Notes under the pieces: model-generated
Databases searched by the model: none
What the model saw: only the letters and a program-made list of their open reading frames with translations
What the model was told of the DNA's origin: nothing
Position numbers and translations under genes: made by a program
From: Betaproteobacteria bacterium
Lineage (GTDB): Bacteria; Pseudomonadota; Gammaproteobacteria; Burkholderiales; Burkholderiaceae_E
Assembly (NCBI GenBank): GCA_009925965.1
Contig: RFPW01000005.1
Location: 1 to 28,704 of the forward strand
Reading direction: 5' to 3'
Length of the DNA stretch: 28,704 bases
Shown here: piece by piece, positions 1-6,933 of the stretch
How the letters are laid out: each line of letters opens with the position of its first letter
How positions within the stretch are numbered: position 1 is the first letter of the stretch

Positions 1-257
1 CTGCGGCCCCGGCCCCGGCGGCTTCCCGGGGTCGACTAAGGCTCACTGCCCACGGCGACCGCTGCTGGGTTGAAGTTCAGCATGACCAGGGCCGAATTGC
101 ACGGGTTCTGCAACCCGGCGAGGTCATTGACCTCCCCGAACAGGGCTTGCACAAGGTGTTTGTCGGCAATGTGCGCGCCATGACTGCGACGCTGAACGGC
201 CAACCCCTTGATTTACGGTCGACTGGTGGGGTCACCGCACGGTACGACGCGCCCTAA
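1..257 (+). CDS. RodZ-like protein, C-terminal DUF4115 domain (partial)
   Basis: An open frame enters from the left edge (first full codon at 3) and stops at TAA 255-257. The translated 84 residues begin with an Ala/Pro linker and then give a DUF4115-type beta domain: 'LRLTAHGDRCWVEV', a Gly-Glu turn 'LQPGEVIDL', 'VFVGNVRAM', and 'LNGQPLDLRS' near the end. This pattern is that of the periplasmic C-terminal domain of RodZ-family helix-turn-helix proteins, which link MreB to the cell wall machinery. The N-terminal HTH and membrane segment lie outside the window. The gene converges on gpmA with a 27-bp gap. In many proteobacteria ispG follows rodZ; it does not here, so another DUF4115 protein remains possible. 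Confidence 0.75.
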   Translation, partial: AAPAPAASRGRLRLTAHGDRCWVEVQHDQGRIARVLQPGEVIDLPEQGLHKVFVGNVRAMTATLNGQPLDLRSTGGVTARYDAP

Positions 258-284
258 GCGCTCACTGGGGGGGCCAAACAAGGG

Positions 285-1037
285 CTAAGCCGGCCGCGCT
301 TTACCTTGCCCGGCAACTGCCGCAATGGCCGCGGCAATTTCATCCGGATCGCCTAAAAAGCGGTGGCTGATTGGCTTCAGGGCATCGTCGAGTTCGTAGA
401 CCAGCGGGCGTGCTGTCGGGATATTGAGTTGAACGATTTCATCGTCAGGGGTCCCCTCCAGATGCTTGATCAGGGCTCGCAGGGAGTTGCCATGGGCGGC
501 GATGATGATTCGACGCCCGCGCATCAGAGCCGGTGCGATTGAATCATTCCAGAACGGAACGACGCGGGCGACGGTGTCCTGCAGGCACTCGGTGCGTGGA
601 ATCTGGGAAGCCGGCACATGGGCATAGCGCGGATCGTTCTGGACCAGTCGGGGATCGCCATCTGCGAGCGGCTCGGGCGCAATCGCGTAGGCGCGGCGCC
701 AGATCAGCACCTGCTCCTCACCATATCGCGCGGCAGTCTCGGCCTTGTTCAGCCCTTGCAGATTGCCGTAGTGCCGTTCATTGAGGCGCCAGGTATGGAC
801 TGTGGGCAGCCACATGCGATCCATTTCTTCGAGCACGGCCCAAAGTGACCGGATCGCCCGGCGTAGGACCGAGGTGTAGGCAATATCGAAATCAAAGCCT
901 TCGGCTTTGAGCAGGGCGCCTGCGCGACGGGCTTCCGCGAGTCCGGCTTCGGTCAGGTCGACATCAGCCCATCCGGTGAAGCGGTTTTCCCGGTTCCATT
1001 GGCTTTCGCCGTGACGAAGCAACACGAGTTGGTGCAC
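285..1037 (-). CDS. gpmA: 2,3-bisphosphoglycerate-dependent phosphoglycerate mutase
   Basis: The 250-residue product interconverts 3- and 2-phosphoglycerate in glycolysis and gluconeogenesis through a phosphohistidine. The phosphatase-fold signature LRHGESQWN gives catalytic His9; the general acid is in ERHYG (Glu87), and the second active-site His is in AAHGNSLR (His182). Length matches the 247-250 residues usual for GpmA. The start is GTG at 1037-1035, with AAGG about seven bases upstream on the minus strand. It diverges from the rhodanese gene across a 74-bp gap. Assignment is secure; only the GTG start could be debated. Confidence 0.96.
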   Translation of the reverse strand: MHQLVLLRHGESQWNRENRFTGWADVDLTEAGLAEARRAGALLKAEGFDFDIAYTSVLRRAIRSLWAVLEEMDRMWLPTVHTWRLNERHYGNLQGLNKAETAARYGEEQVLIWRRAYAIAPEPLADGDPRLVQNDPRYAHVPASQIPRTECLQDTVARVVPFWNDSIAPALMRGRRIIIAAHGNSLRALIKHLEGTPDDEIVQLNIPTARPLVYELDDALKPISHRFLGDPDEIAAAIAAVAGQGKARPA

Positions 1038-1101
1038 TGGGGGGCCTTGCGAAATTAGAGGAGGTTGAGTAGCGAGGGCGTTTTGATGTCGCGCAGTATT
1101 C

Positions 1102-1107
1102 TATAAT
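1102..1107 (+). promoter_or_regulatory. Perfect -10 hexamer just before the rhodanese start
   Basis: TATAAT lies at 1102-1107 and only four bases separate it from the double ATG at 1112 and 1115. A start site seven bases downstream would fall on or beside these ATGs, so the transcript would have almost no leader. No Shine-Dalgarno sequence is visible before the ATG. The -35 position is poor (CGTTTT at 17-bp spacing). Seen directly: the hexamer and spacing. Inferred: promoter function and leaderless translation. Confidence 0.45.
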
Positions 1108-1111
1108 CCAC

Positions 1112-1528
1112 ATGATGCAATTTCTGATCGACAACTGGCTGCTCGTAGCGGCCGCCATCGTCTCGGGCGGGCTCCTGGTCTGGCCGGCGATTTCCAGCAG
1201 CCTCTCGGGGCCAGCGCTCTCTCAGCACGAAGCGACCCGAATGATTAATGATCGCGATGCGACGATTGTGGATGTCCGCGAATCCAAGTTGTTTGCGGCC
1301 GGGCACCTGCCCAACGCGCGATCGATCGCACCCGCGGACCTCTCGAAACGCCTCACGGACCTGCCGGCAAAGCGCCCCGTCATCGTCGTTTGTGAAGATG
1401 GCCGCGCGGCCTCCAGTGCAGCCAAAACCATTCGCCAATCGGGTCGTGAGGATGTTCACGTCCTGGATGGTGGGATGGCGGCCTGGCGTGCGTCCGGGCT
1501 CCCGGTCGCGACACTCAAGGGTGCCTGA
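1112..1528 (+). CDS. Membrane-anchored rhodanese-like protein (YibN type)
   Basis: The 138-residue protein has an N-terminal membrane segment (about residues 5-27, NWLLVAAAIVSGGLLVWP) followed by a rhodanese domain (about 36-135). The active-site loop is VCEDGRAA with the persulfide-carrying Cys94, and the family's GHLPNARSI and DGGMAAW motifs are both present. Such proteins carry sulfane sulfur or act in redox repair at the inner membrane; the substrate is unknown. It overlaps grxC by one base (TGATG at 1526-1530), which implies translational coupling. Start is one of two adjacent ATGs (1112, 1115); see the -10 hexamer directly upstream. Confidence 0.9.
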   Translation: MMQFLIDNWLLVAAAIVSGGLLVWPAISSSLSGPALSQHEATRMINDRDATIVDVRESKLFAAGHLPNARSIAPADLSKRLTDLPAKRPVIVVCEDGRAASSAAKTIRQSGREDVHVLDGGMAAWRASGLPVATLKGA

Positions 1529-1788
1529 TGCCTGAAGTCCGGATGTACACCACGGCTGTATGCCCCTTTTGCCAACGCGCCGAGCAGTTGTTGCAGGCGC
1601 GCGGGGTGAGCGTGATTGAAAAAATCCGGATCGATCTCGATCCGCAGCGGCGAGCCGAAATGATGGCCGCCTCGGGTCGACGTACGGTCCCGCAAATCTG
1701 GATTGGCGAACGCCACGTGGGCGGTTTTGATGATCTGGCTGCGCTCGACCGTGCGGGTGAGCTGCTCCCATTGCTGGCCGCAAACTGA
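1528..1788 (+). CDS. grxC: Glutaredoxin 3
   Basis: The 86-residue protein is a dithiol glutaredoxin that reduces protein disulfides and glutathione mixed disulfides in the cytoplasm. The active site CPFC gives Cys12 and Cys15. The cis-proline region TVPQIWIGERHVGGFDDL, which binds glutathione, is intact. Length is typical of GrxC (83-88 residues). The ATG overlaps the rhodanese stop by one base, and secB follows 49 bp downstream, the rhodanese-grxC-secB-gpsA order being common in Burkholderiales. Confidence 0.96.
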   Translation: MPEVRMYTTAVCPFCQRAEQLLQARGVSVIEKIRIDLDPQRRAEMMAASGRRTVPQIWIGERHVGGFDDLAALDRAGELLPLLAAN

Positions 1789-1837
1789 GCCGATATTTCC
1801 TTCATTTTCCTCCTTCAAGCGATTTTCAAGGCCCGTC

Positions 1838-2302
1838 ATGAGCGAACAACAAGCGGTGTTCAGTATTCAGCGTCTGTACCTCAAGGAACTGTCCCTCGAG
1901 AGTCCTCACGCGCCGCAGATTTTTCTCGAGCAAGCCCAGCCGTCGGTTGAAGTACAGCTCGATGTTCAGGCGTCTGCTGTGGTCGAAACCATTTACGAAA
2001 CCACGGTGACGGTGACGGTGACGACACGGGTTGGCGACAAGGTGGCCTTCCTGGTTGAAGCCAAAGAGGCCGGGATTTTCGAGATTGCCGGCGTCCCCGA
2101 TGATCAGTTGCCCTACGTACAGCAGGTCGTTTGCGCGAACATCGTCTATCCGTATTTGCGGGCTAATGTGGCGGATCTGGTCCAGCGGGCTGGTTTCCCG
2201 CCGATCCATCTCGCCGAAATCAATTTTGAGGCGCTGTTCCAGCAGCGGCTGGCGACTCAGTCACCCGACACCAACGGTTCAGGCCTGATTCTGCCCAACT
2301 GA
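1838..2302 (+). CDS. secB: Protein-export chaperone SecB
   Basis: The 154-residue product is the cytoplasmic export chaperone that holds preproteins unfolded and hands them to SecA. Family hallmarks are FSIQRLYLKELSLESPHAP at the N-terminus, the IYETTVTVTVTTRV strand, and CANIVYPYLRANVADL followed by GFPPIHLAEINFEALF. The frame stays open upstream, but ATG 1838 is chosen because the homology starts there (MSEQQAV) and AAGG (1828-1831) sits six bases before it. The acidic/polar tail ends at residue 154, a normal length. Confidence 0.97.
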   Translation: MSEQQAVFSIQRLYLKELSLESPHAPQIFLEQAQPSVEVQLDVQASAVVETIYETTVTVTVTTRVGDKVAFLVEAKEAGIFEIAGVPDDQLPYVQQVVCANIVYPYLRANVADLVQRAGFPPIHLAEINFEALFQQRLATQSPDTNGSGLILPN

Positions 2303-2365
2303 CGCCGAATCAGCTGCCAACTAAAGTACCCCGCCCCGCCCGGTCGGGTTAAGGCGAGTCAAGGC

Positions 2366-3361
2366 ATGCGCGTCGCGGTTCTGGGCGCTGGGGCTTGGGG
2401 GACAGCGGTCGCAAAGCATGTCTCGCGCCGCCACCCGAGCTTGCTCTGGGCTCGAGATCGCTCGTTGGTGGCCGACCTGCAGGTCCAAGGGGAGAACACG
2501 CGGTATCTTCCAGGGCACCCCCTCGACGGGTTGAGCCTGACGGCTGATCTGGCCGAAGCCATCGCTTTTGCGGGTCCAGTTGGGTTGATTCTGCTGGCGT
2601 CCCCGATGTCTGCACTGCGGCCGATGCTGAGTCAACTCATGCAGCGTTGCCCAATGGAAACCCCCGTTTACTGGTTGTGCAAAGGCGCCGAGCGCGAGAC
2701 CGGCCTGTTGGCCCATCAGGTGGCGGCGCAGGTGTTCGTGCATCAACCGGTTGGGGTGCTCTCGGGTCCGAGCTTCGCCCAGGAAGTCGCGCAGGGCTTG
2801 CCCTTTGCGCTCGTGTCGGCTGGTCGCGACCGCGCGGGGCAGGCGCGCGTCGTGGCAGCCCTTCATCATGGGGCTTGCCGGGTCTACACCAGCGAAGACG
2901 TCGTCGGCGTCGAACTGGCGGGGGCGGTTAAAAATGTCATTGCCATCGCGGCCGGGGCTAGCGACGGCCTTGAGCTTGGGCTCAATGCCCGTGCTGCTCT
3001 GATTACGCGTGGTCTGGCCGAAATGACTCGCCTGGGCTTGGCGCTTGGCGCGAGTGCCGAGACGTTTGTGGGCTTGGCAGGCATCGGTGACCTCATGTTG
3101 ACCTGCACGGGCGATCTTTCTCGCAACCGTCGGGTTGGACTCGCACTCGCTCAGGGCCATTCGCTCGAAGACGCGGTGACCGCGCTCGGGCATGTCGCCG
3201 AAGGCGTCAAGACCACGGCCGCTGTGCGCGAACTGGCGCGGCTTCATGCCATCGAGATGCCGATTATCGAGGCCGTTTACGCCGTGTTGTTTGAGAAGAG
3301 ATCGGTGCGTGACGTGGTCGAAGCCCTACTTGCCCGGGAGTCACGCGCCGAAACTCGGTAA
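2366..3361 (+). CDS. gpsA: NAD(P)-dependent glycerol-3-phosphate dehydrogenase
   Basis: The 331-residue enzyme reduces dihydroxyacetone phosphate to sn-glycerol-3-phosphate for phospholipid synthesis. The Rossmann motif GAGAWGTA is at residues 7-14; the catalytic Lys189 is in the GAVKNVIAIAAG block, and the substrate-binding signature GLAGIGDLMLTCTGDLSRNRRVG follows. Length is standard. It lies 63 bp after secB in the same direction and 28 bp before the LOG-family gene, so it is probably cotranscribed with both. Confidence 0.97.
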   Translation: MRVAVLGAGAWGTAVAKHVSRRHPSLLWARDRSLVADLQVQGENTRYLPGHPLDGLSLTADLAEAIAFAGPVGLILLASPMSALRPMLSQLMQRCPMETPVYWLCKGAERETGLLAHQVAAQVFVHQPVGVLSGPSFAQEVAQGLPFALVSAGRDRAGQARVVAALHHGACRVYTSEDVVGVELAGAVKNVIAIAAGASDGLELGLNARAALITRGLAEMTRLGLALGASAETFVGLAGIGDLMLTCTGDLSRNRRVGLALAQGHSLEDAVTALGHVAEGVKTTAAVRELARLHAIEMPIIEAVYAVLFEKRSVRDVVEALLARESRAETR

Positions 3362-3389
3362 CCTGTCGATCTTGATTCTGGAAACTGCC

Positions 3390-4064
3390 ATGGAAGACGA
3401 TCGCCTGTTGCCGCGAGCCCCTTCGATCTGCGTCTTCTGCGGCGCTCGTCCAGGTAGCGATCCAGCATTTCTGGCCCTCGCCCGATCCATGGGGGTGGCG
3501 TTAGCCCAGCGTGGCTGGACCCTGGTCTTCGGCGGTGGGCATGTTGGCATGATGGGCGAGGTGGCTGATGCCGTGCTCGGGGCTGGCGGGCGGGCGATTG
3601 GTGTGATTCCTCAGCGTCTGCTTGAGCGCGAGGTGGCGCACACCCGCCTCGATCGGCTCGAAGTAGTGGCCGACATGCCGATCCGTAAGACTCGGCTGAT
3701 CGAACTCTCCGATGCCTTCGTGGCACTCCCCGGGGGGTTTGGCACCCTCGACGAACTGTTTGAGGTGCTGACCTTGAGTCAGCTTCGCTACATCGCAAAA
3801 CCGATGGCGCTGACCGGTGTTCAGGGTTTTTGGTCCGGTCTGGATACGTTTTCGCGAACCCTTCTCGGCCACGGTTACATTAGTTCGAATGACTGGGCCC
3901 AAGTCGGCCAGTTTGATGGTGAACATGCGGTGGAGCAGACCCTGGACTGGCTCGCTCAGCGGCTCGCTCAGCGGCTCGCTCAGCAGCTTGATCCGGGAAT
4001 GGCCCAGCCGCTTGATCAGCGCAGCGATCCCTCAGCCGGGTCCCCCTCCGACCAGCCGAGCTGA
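3390..4064 (+). CDS. LOG-family protein (TIGR00730-type nucleotide phosphoribohydrolase)
   Basis: The 224-residue protein has the LOG-family Rossmann fold: VFCGARPGSDPAF at the start, FGGGHVGMMGEVADAV, a conserved Arg/Lys in MPIRKTRLIELSDAFVALPGG, and the nucleotide-binding signature PGGFGTLDE. Family members split nucleoside 5'-monophosphates (including cytokinin forms) into base and ribose 5-phosphate. ATG 3390 is preferred over the longer open frame because the family homology begins just after it. The C-terminal tail (after about residue 187) is unusual: it is low-complexity, contains LAQRLAQRLAQ encoded by a tandem repeat, and its last 49 bp overlap the 3' end of trmL on the other strand. 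Confidence 0.9.
   Translation: MEDDRLLPRAPSICVFCGARPGSDPAFLALARSMGVALAQRGWTLVFGGGHVGMMGEVADAVLGAGGRAIGVIPQRLLEREVAHTRLDRLEVVADMPIRKTRLIELSDAFVALPGGFGTLDELFEVLTLSQLRYIAKPMALTGVQGFWSGLDTFSRTLLGHGYISSNDWAQVGQFDGEHAVEQTLDWLAQRLAQRLAQQLDPGMAQPLDQRSDPSAGSPSDQPS
3949..3984 (+). repeat. Three exact tandem copies of a 12-bp unit inside a CDS
   Basis: GGCTCGCTCAGC occurs three times in a row (3949-3960, 3961-3972, 3973-3984). Being a multiple of three it keeps the LOG-family frame and encodes a repeating Leu-Ala-Gln-Arg unit in the C-terminal tail beyond the enzyme fold. It looks like a slippage expansion tolerated at the end of a gene. Confidence 0.9.
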
Positions 4065-4507
4065 CGCCAGGCTTCGTAGGTGGTGATCGCAACTGCATTG
4101 GCGAGGTTGAGGCTGCGGTTGCCCGGTCGCATCGGCAGTCGCAGGCGTTGCGACGGATGAATCGTGTCGAGGATCTTCGGTGGCAAGCCAGCTGTTTCGC
4201 AGCCAAAAACCAGAACGTCATTGGCCTGATACGAGATCTCGTCGTGGCGGCGGGTGCCACGGGTTGTTAAGGCAAACACCCGAGCCGGATCGGGCTGGCG
4301 GGATTGCACAAACGATGCCCAATCGGCGTGCACCTGGACCGACGCGTATTCGTGGTAATCGAGCCCGGCGCGTCGCAGTTGCGCATCATCCAGACGAAAC
4401 CCTAGCGGTTCAATCAAATGCAGCCGAGCGCCTGCGTTGGCGCAAAGCCGAATGATGTTGCCGGTGTTGGGGGGAATTTCCGGATGAACCAGAACGATAT
4501 CGAACAC
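4016..4507 (-). CDS. trmL: tRNA (cytidine(34)-2'-O)-methyltransferase
   Basis: The 163-residue SPOUT-fold enzyme 2'-O-methylates the wobble base of certain tRNA-Leu species. The diagnostic start MFDIVLVHPEIPPNTGNIIRLCANAG is present, as are LIEPLGFRLDDAQLRRAGLDY, the knot segments VLVFGCETAGLPP and LRLPMRPGNRSLNLANAVAI. The start is GTG at 4507; GAGG precedes it by only two bases, an oddly tight spacing. It lies 48 bp downstream of comF on the same strand, and its 3' end overlaps the LOG-family gene by 49 bp in convergent orientation. Confidence 0.95.
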   Translation of the reverse strand: MFDIVLVHPEIPPNTGNIIRLCANAGARLHLIEPLGFRLDDAQLRRAGLDYHEYASVQVHADWASFVQSRQPDPARVFALTTRGTRRHDEISYQANDVLVFGCETAGLPPKILDTIHPSQRLRLPMRPGNRSLNLANAVAITTYEAWRQLGWSEGDPAEGSLR

Positions 4508-4555
4508 CGCCTCAGTTTAACCATCTGGGCCAGCCGGGCCGGGGGGCGTCAAAAT

Positions 4556-5353
4556 TTATCGGATCGAATGGGCACGGGCGACGACCAGCGCGATGATCGT
4601 TCGCGCACCCTGTTTGCGCAGAGCACAGGCGGCCTCGCGCAGCGTCGATCCCGTGGTCATGACGTCATCGATCAACAGGACCGACTGTCCCGCGATGTTG
4701 GGTTGGGCTACGAAGGCCCCCTGCAGGTTGCGACTGCGAGCTTGCTGGTCGAGGCCGGCTTGCTCGGGGGTATGGCGAATTCGAGCGAGCAATTTGGGTT
4801 GAAGTCTGGGTTGCAGGCGAAGGCCAAGCGCCCTCGCCAGCGGTGCGGCCAAATGCGCCGTGTGATCAAACCCGCGTTCGACCAGGCGCCTCGAGGATGG
4901 CGGGATTGCAATGATTCGGTCGACCTGGGGCGCAAGCGCGATCCCTTGCGGAATCAGTAATGCACCCAGAGGGGCGGCCAAGGCGGGATCGCCGCCATAT
5001 TTCATGGCGGTGATCCATCGGTCGAGCGGGGGTGCGTAATCACAGGCGGCGTGAATCGAATCCAGATCTGAGCTGGCTTCAAGGGGTTCGTGGGCCTCAC
5101 GGGCTTCAAGAGCCTCACAAATCTGACATAACGGGCGGACTCCGACCGCCGATGGCTCCGTCGTCGGCCCCGTGGTGTGCAGGCGGCGTGCGCAGTGGCG
5201 ACAGCGCTGGACGTTGCGTCCTGGCAGGGCGTTAAGGCAACCGGGGCAGAGGCCAAGGCCTGCAGGGTCGAAAATGCGGGCTTCGCACAATGCGCAATGC
5301 CGCGGGAGCCAGTCATCGAGCAGGCGGGTTAGGGGAAGAATTTTGGCAAGCAT
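4556..5353 (-). CDS. comF: ComF family phosphoribosyltransferase-like protein
   Basis: The 265-residue product has the ComF layout: an N-terminal zinc-finger region with paired cysteines (CALC, CPGC, CRHC, CQIC) and a C-terminal type I phosphoribosyltransferase fold with the PRPP loop SVLLIDDVMTTGSTLREAA. In competent bacteria ComF takes part in uptake of transforming single-stranded DNA; elsewhere its role is unclear. The frame runs 28 codons further upstream to 5437, but ATG 5353 (MLAKILPLTRLLDDWLP) fits the family start and avoids overlap with bioC. An Ala/Glu-rich stretch (LEAREAHEPLEAS) follows the last cysteine pair. Confidence 0.9.
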   Translation of the reverse strand: MLAKILPLTRLLDDWLPRHCALCEARIFDPAGLGLCPGCLNALPGRNVQRCRHCARRLHTTGPTTEPSAVGVRPLCQICEALEAREAHEPLEASSDLDSIHAACDYAPPLDRWITAMKYGGDPALAAPLGALLIPQGIALAPQVDRIIAIPPSSRRLVERGFDHTAHLAAPLARALGLRLQPRLQPKLLARIRHTPEQAGLDQQARSRNLQGAFVAQPNIAGQSVLLIDDVMTTGSTLREAACALRKQGARTIIALVVARAHSIR

Positions 5354-5426
5354 GGGGCCCGAGCATGGTCGGGCGTCGCTGCCGTGTCGTTGACGAGAGT
5401 CGGCGTTCAGTCGATAGTCTGATCCG

Positions 5427-6263
5427 ATGAACTCCATGACCGGCTTGAGCCTATCTGCCGTTCGGCGTCAGTTCGACCGGCGCGCGCCGCGTGCTGCCGA
5501 TGCCGACTTTCTCCACCGAGAGGTCGAACAGCGGATGGTGGACCGCCTTGATCCAGTTCGGATCAGCCCGTCCCGGATTCTTGACGCCGGCTGTGGCGCC
5601 GGTGCGGGCCTCGCAACCTTAGGCGGACGGTATCCACAGGCCCTAGTGGTGGGCACAGACCTGTCCTTTGCGATGGTCGGTCGGGCCAGCCGCGAACATC
5701 CGGAGCGTTTGGTCACTGCGGATCTGCAGGCATTGCCATTTGCTAACGCCCGCCTCGATTTGGTCTGGTCTAACCTCGCGTTGCACTGGTGCCCAGACCC
5801 GGGGGCAGCAATTGCTGAATGGAGCCGCGTGCTTCGTGCTGACGGCCTCTTGATGTTCAGCGCTTACGGCGTTGATAGCTTCAAGGAGTTGCGCCGACTG
5901 GGCTGGTCGACCCAGCGGTTTCCCGATATGCATGATTTAGGGGACGCGCTGGTTCGAACCGGGTTTTCAGCCCCGGTCATGGACATGGAACCCTTGACGC
6001 TGACGTGGCGTGATCCGCTTAAGGCCTGGGCGGATTTGCGGGCACTGGGGGGGCACGCACTCGAAGCCCGGGCGCGCGGACTGAGCGGTCGGGTTCGCAA
6101 GCAGCAATGGCTCGAGGCCCTGGCCCAGGGCGCTCAGGATTCTCAGGAGCCAGGCACCATTTCGGTGACGATCGAACTGATCTATGGTCACGCTTGGTGC
6201 TCACCCGATTCGAAGCTCGAGCCCGGAACCTCCCGCGTCGAGTTCGTTCGGGGTGGGCGCTGA
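5427..6263 (+). CDS. bioC: Malonyl-ACP O-methyltransferase BioC-like
   Basis: The 278-residue class I SAM-dependent methyltransferase opens with VRRQFDRRAPRAADADFLHREVEQRM, typical of betaproteobacterial BioC, followed by the SAM motif ILDAGCGAGAGL (about residues 50-61), a LVTADLQALPF segment and LDLVWSNLALHW. BioC methylates the carboxyl of malonyl-ACP to start pimeloyl synthesis for biotin. The C-terminal part includes LTVTWRDP-like and TIELIYGHAWCS segments, as in the family. Two in-frame ATGs (5427, 5436) are possible. It is divergent from comF, a conserved neighbour pair; no other biotin genes are in the window. Confidence 0.88.
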   Translation: MNSMTGLSLSAVRRQFDRRAPRAADADFLHREVEQRMVDRLDPVRISPSRILDAGCGAGAGLATLGGRYPQALVVGTDLSFAMVGRASREHPERLVTADLQALPFANARLDLVWSNLALHWCPDPGAAIAEWSRVLRADGLLMFSAYGVDSFKELRRLGWSTQRFPDMHDLGDALVRTGFSAPVMDMEPLTLTWRDPLKAWADLRALGGHALEARARGLSGRVRKQQWLEALAQGAQDSQEPGTISVTIELIYGHAWCSPDSKLEPGTSRVEFVRGGR

Positions 6264-6342
6264 ATCGGCCTCGGTGGCGGGGTCTGGGCCGATGCCCCAG
6301 AATTGTGCGACGAAGGGTCACAGAAAAAATCAATGGTTTGGG

Positions 6343-6371
6343 TTGACCCGAATGGCGTGCAGGAGTGTCAT
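6343..6371 (+). promoter_or_regulatory. Candidate sigma-70 promoter for the cytochrome oxidase operon
   Basis: TTGACC (6343-6348, five of six consensus bases) is followed after 17 bp by TGTCAT (6366-6371, four of six). A transcript from here would start near 6378, upstream of the TTG start at 6410 and downstream of the competing GTG at 6365. It is the only well-spaced pair I found in the 146-bp gap after bioC. Promoter activity is inferred. Confidence 0.4.
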
Positions 6372-6409
6372 ACGGGCTGGGTAGTTTCCTTTGTTGCGGA
6401 GAGGCCGTT

Positions 6410-6931
6410 TTGCCCACGACTCGGCTAGATCGCCAGACTTCAGACGGGTTCGAGTGGCTACTGCGACGCAACTGTTCCTTGTCGCCTCGCCAGTGCGGGC
6501 TTGCGTTTGGGGCGGTTGGTGCGGTGTCGGGTGGCATAGCGACGGTCTTTGCGACGCAGGGCGCCTGGATCGTCTTGCCGTTTGCGGGGCTTGAGATCCT
6601 GGCTTTAGCGATTGCGTTTGTCGTTTATGCGCGACATACCGGTGATTTTGAGCGGATCGTTCTGCACCCCGATCGATTGTTGGTCGAAGTAGTCGATGGG
6701 CGGCGCAAAGCGCGCTTTGAGGCAAATCCTGCTTGGGTGCGGGTCGAGATGGGGCAGTCGGCGTACGCTAGGATTCGGATCTCTGAACGGGGTGAAACAG
6801 TCGAGGTGGGGCGTTTATTGGCCTTTGAAGAAAGGGTCGAATTCGCCCGGGACTTGGCGCAGAATTTGAGGGTTGGGTCCGTCGCAATCGCTGCGCGGGG
6901 CAACGTTGCCGAAATGCAAGGCGGGGTTTAA
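6410..6931 (+). CDS. DUF2244 domain-containing membrane protein
   Basis: The 173-residue protein matches the DUF2244 pattern: FEWLLRRNCSLSPRQ near the start, two adjacent membrane helices (LAFGAVGAVSGGIATVFAT and IVLPFAGLEILALAIAFVVYARH), then a soluble part with DRLLVEVVDGRRKARFEANPAWVRVE. Its function is unknown, but it commonly lies directly upstream of coxB in proteobacteria, as here (2-bp gap). TTG 6410 is chosen as start because GGAGAGG (6398-6404) sits five bases before it. The alternative GTG at 6365 is abutted by AGGAG with no spacer and adds 15 atypical residues. Confidence 0.85.
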   Translation: MPTTRLDRQTSDGFEWLLRRNCSLSPRQCGLAFGAVGAVSGGIATVFATQGAWIVLPFAGLEILALAIAFVVYARHTGDFERIVLHPDRLLVEVVDGRRKARFEANPAWVRVEMGQSAYARIRISERGETVEVGRLLAFEERVEFARDLAQNLRVGSVAIAARGNVAEMQGGV

Positions 6932-6933
6932 TC

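Noticed and set aside
1703..1837. 45-codon extension upstream of SecB
   Set aside because: It overlaps grxC in another frame and lies before the conserved SecB start at 1838.
2005..2022. GGTGAC repeated three times in secB
   Set aside because: It encodes Thr-Val-Thr-Val in a conserved SecB beta strand, so protein constraint explains it.
2321..3247. Long minus-strand open frame of 308 codons opposite gpsA
   Set aside because: It lies wholly inside gpsA, has no recognisable motif, and is expected from high GC content.
5354..5437. 28-codon N-terminal extension of ComF
   Set aside because: It would overlap the bioC start and contains no family sequence; ATG 5353 fits better.
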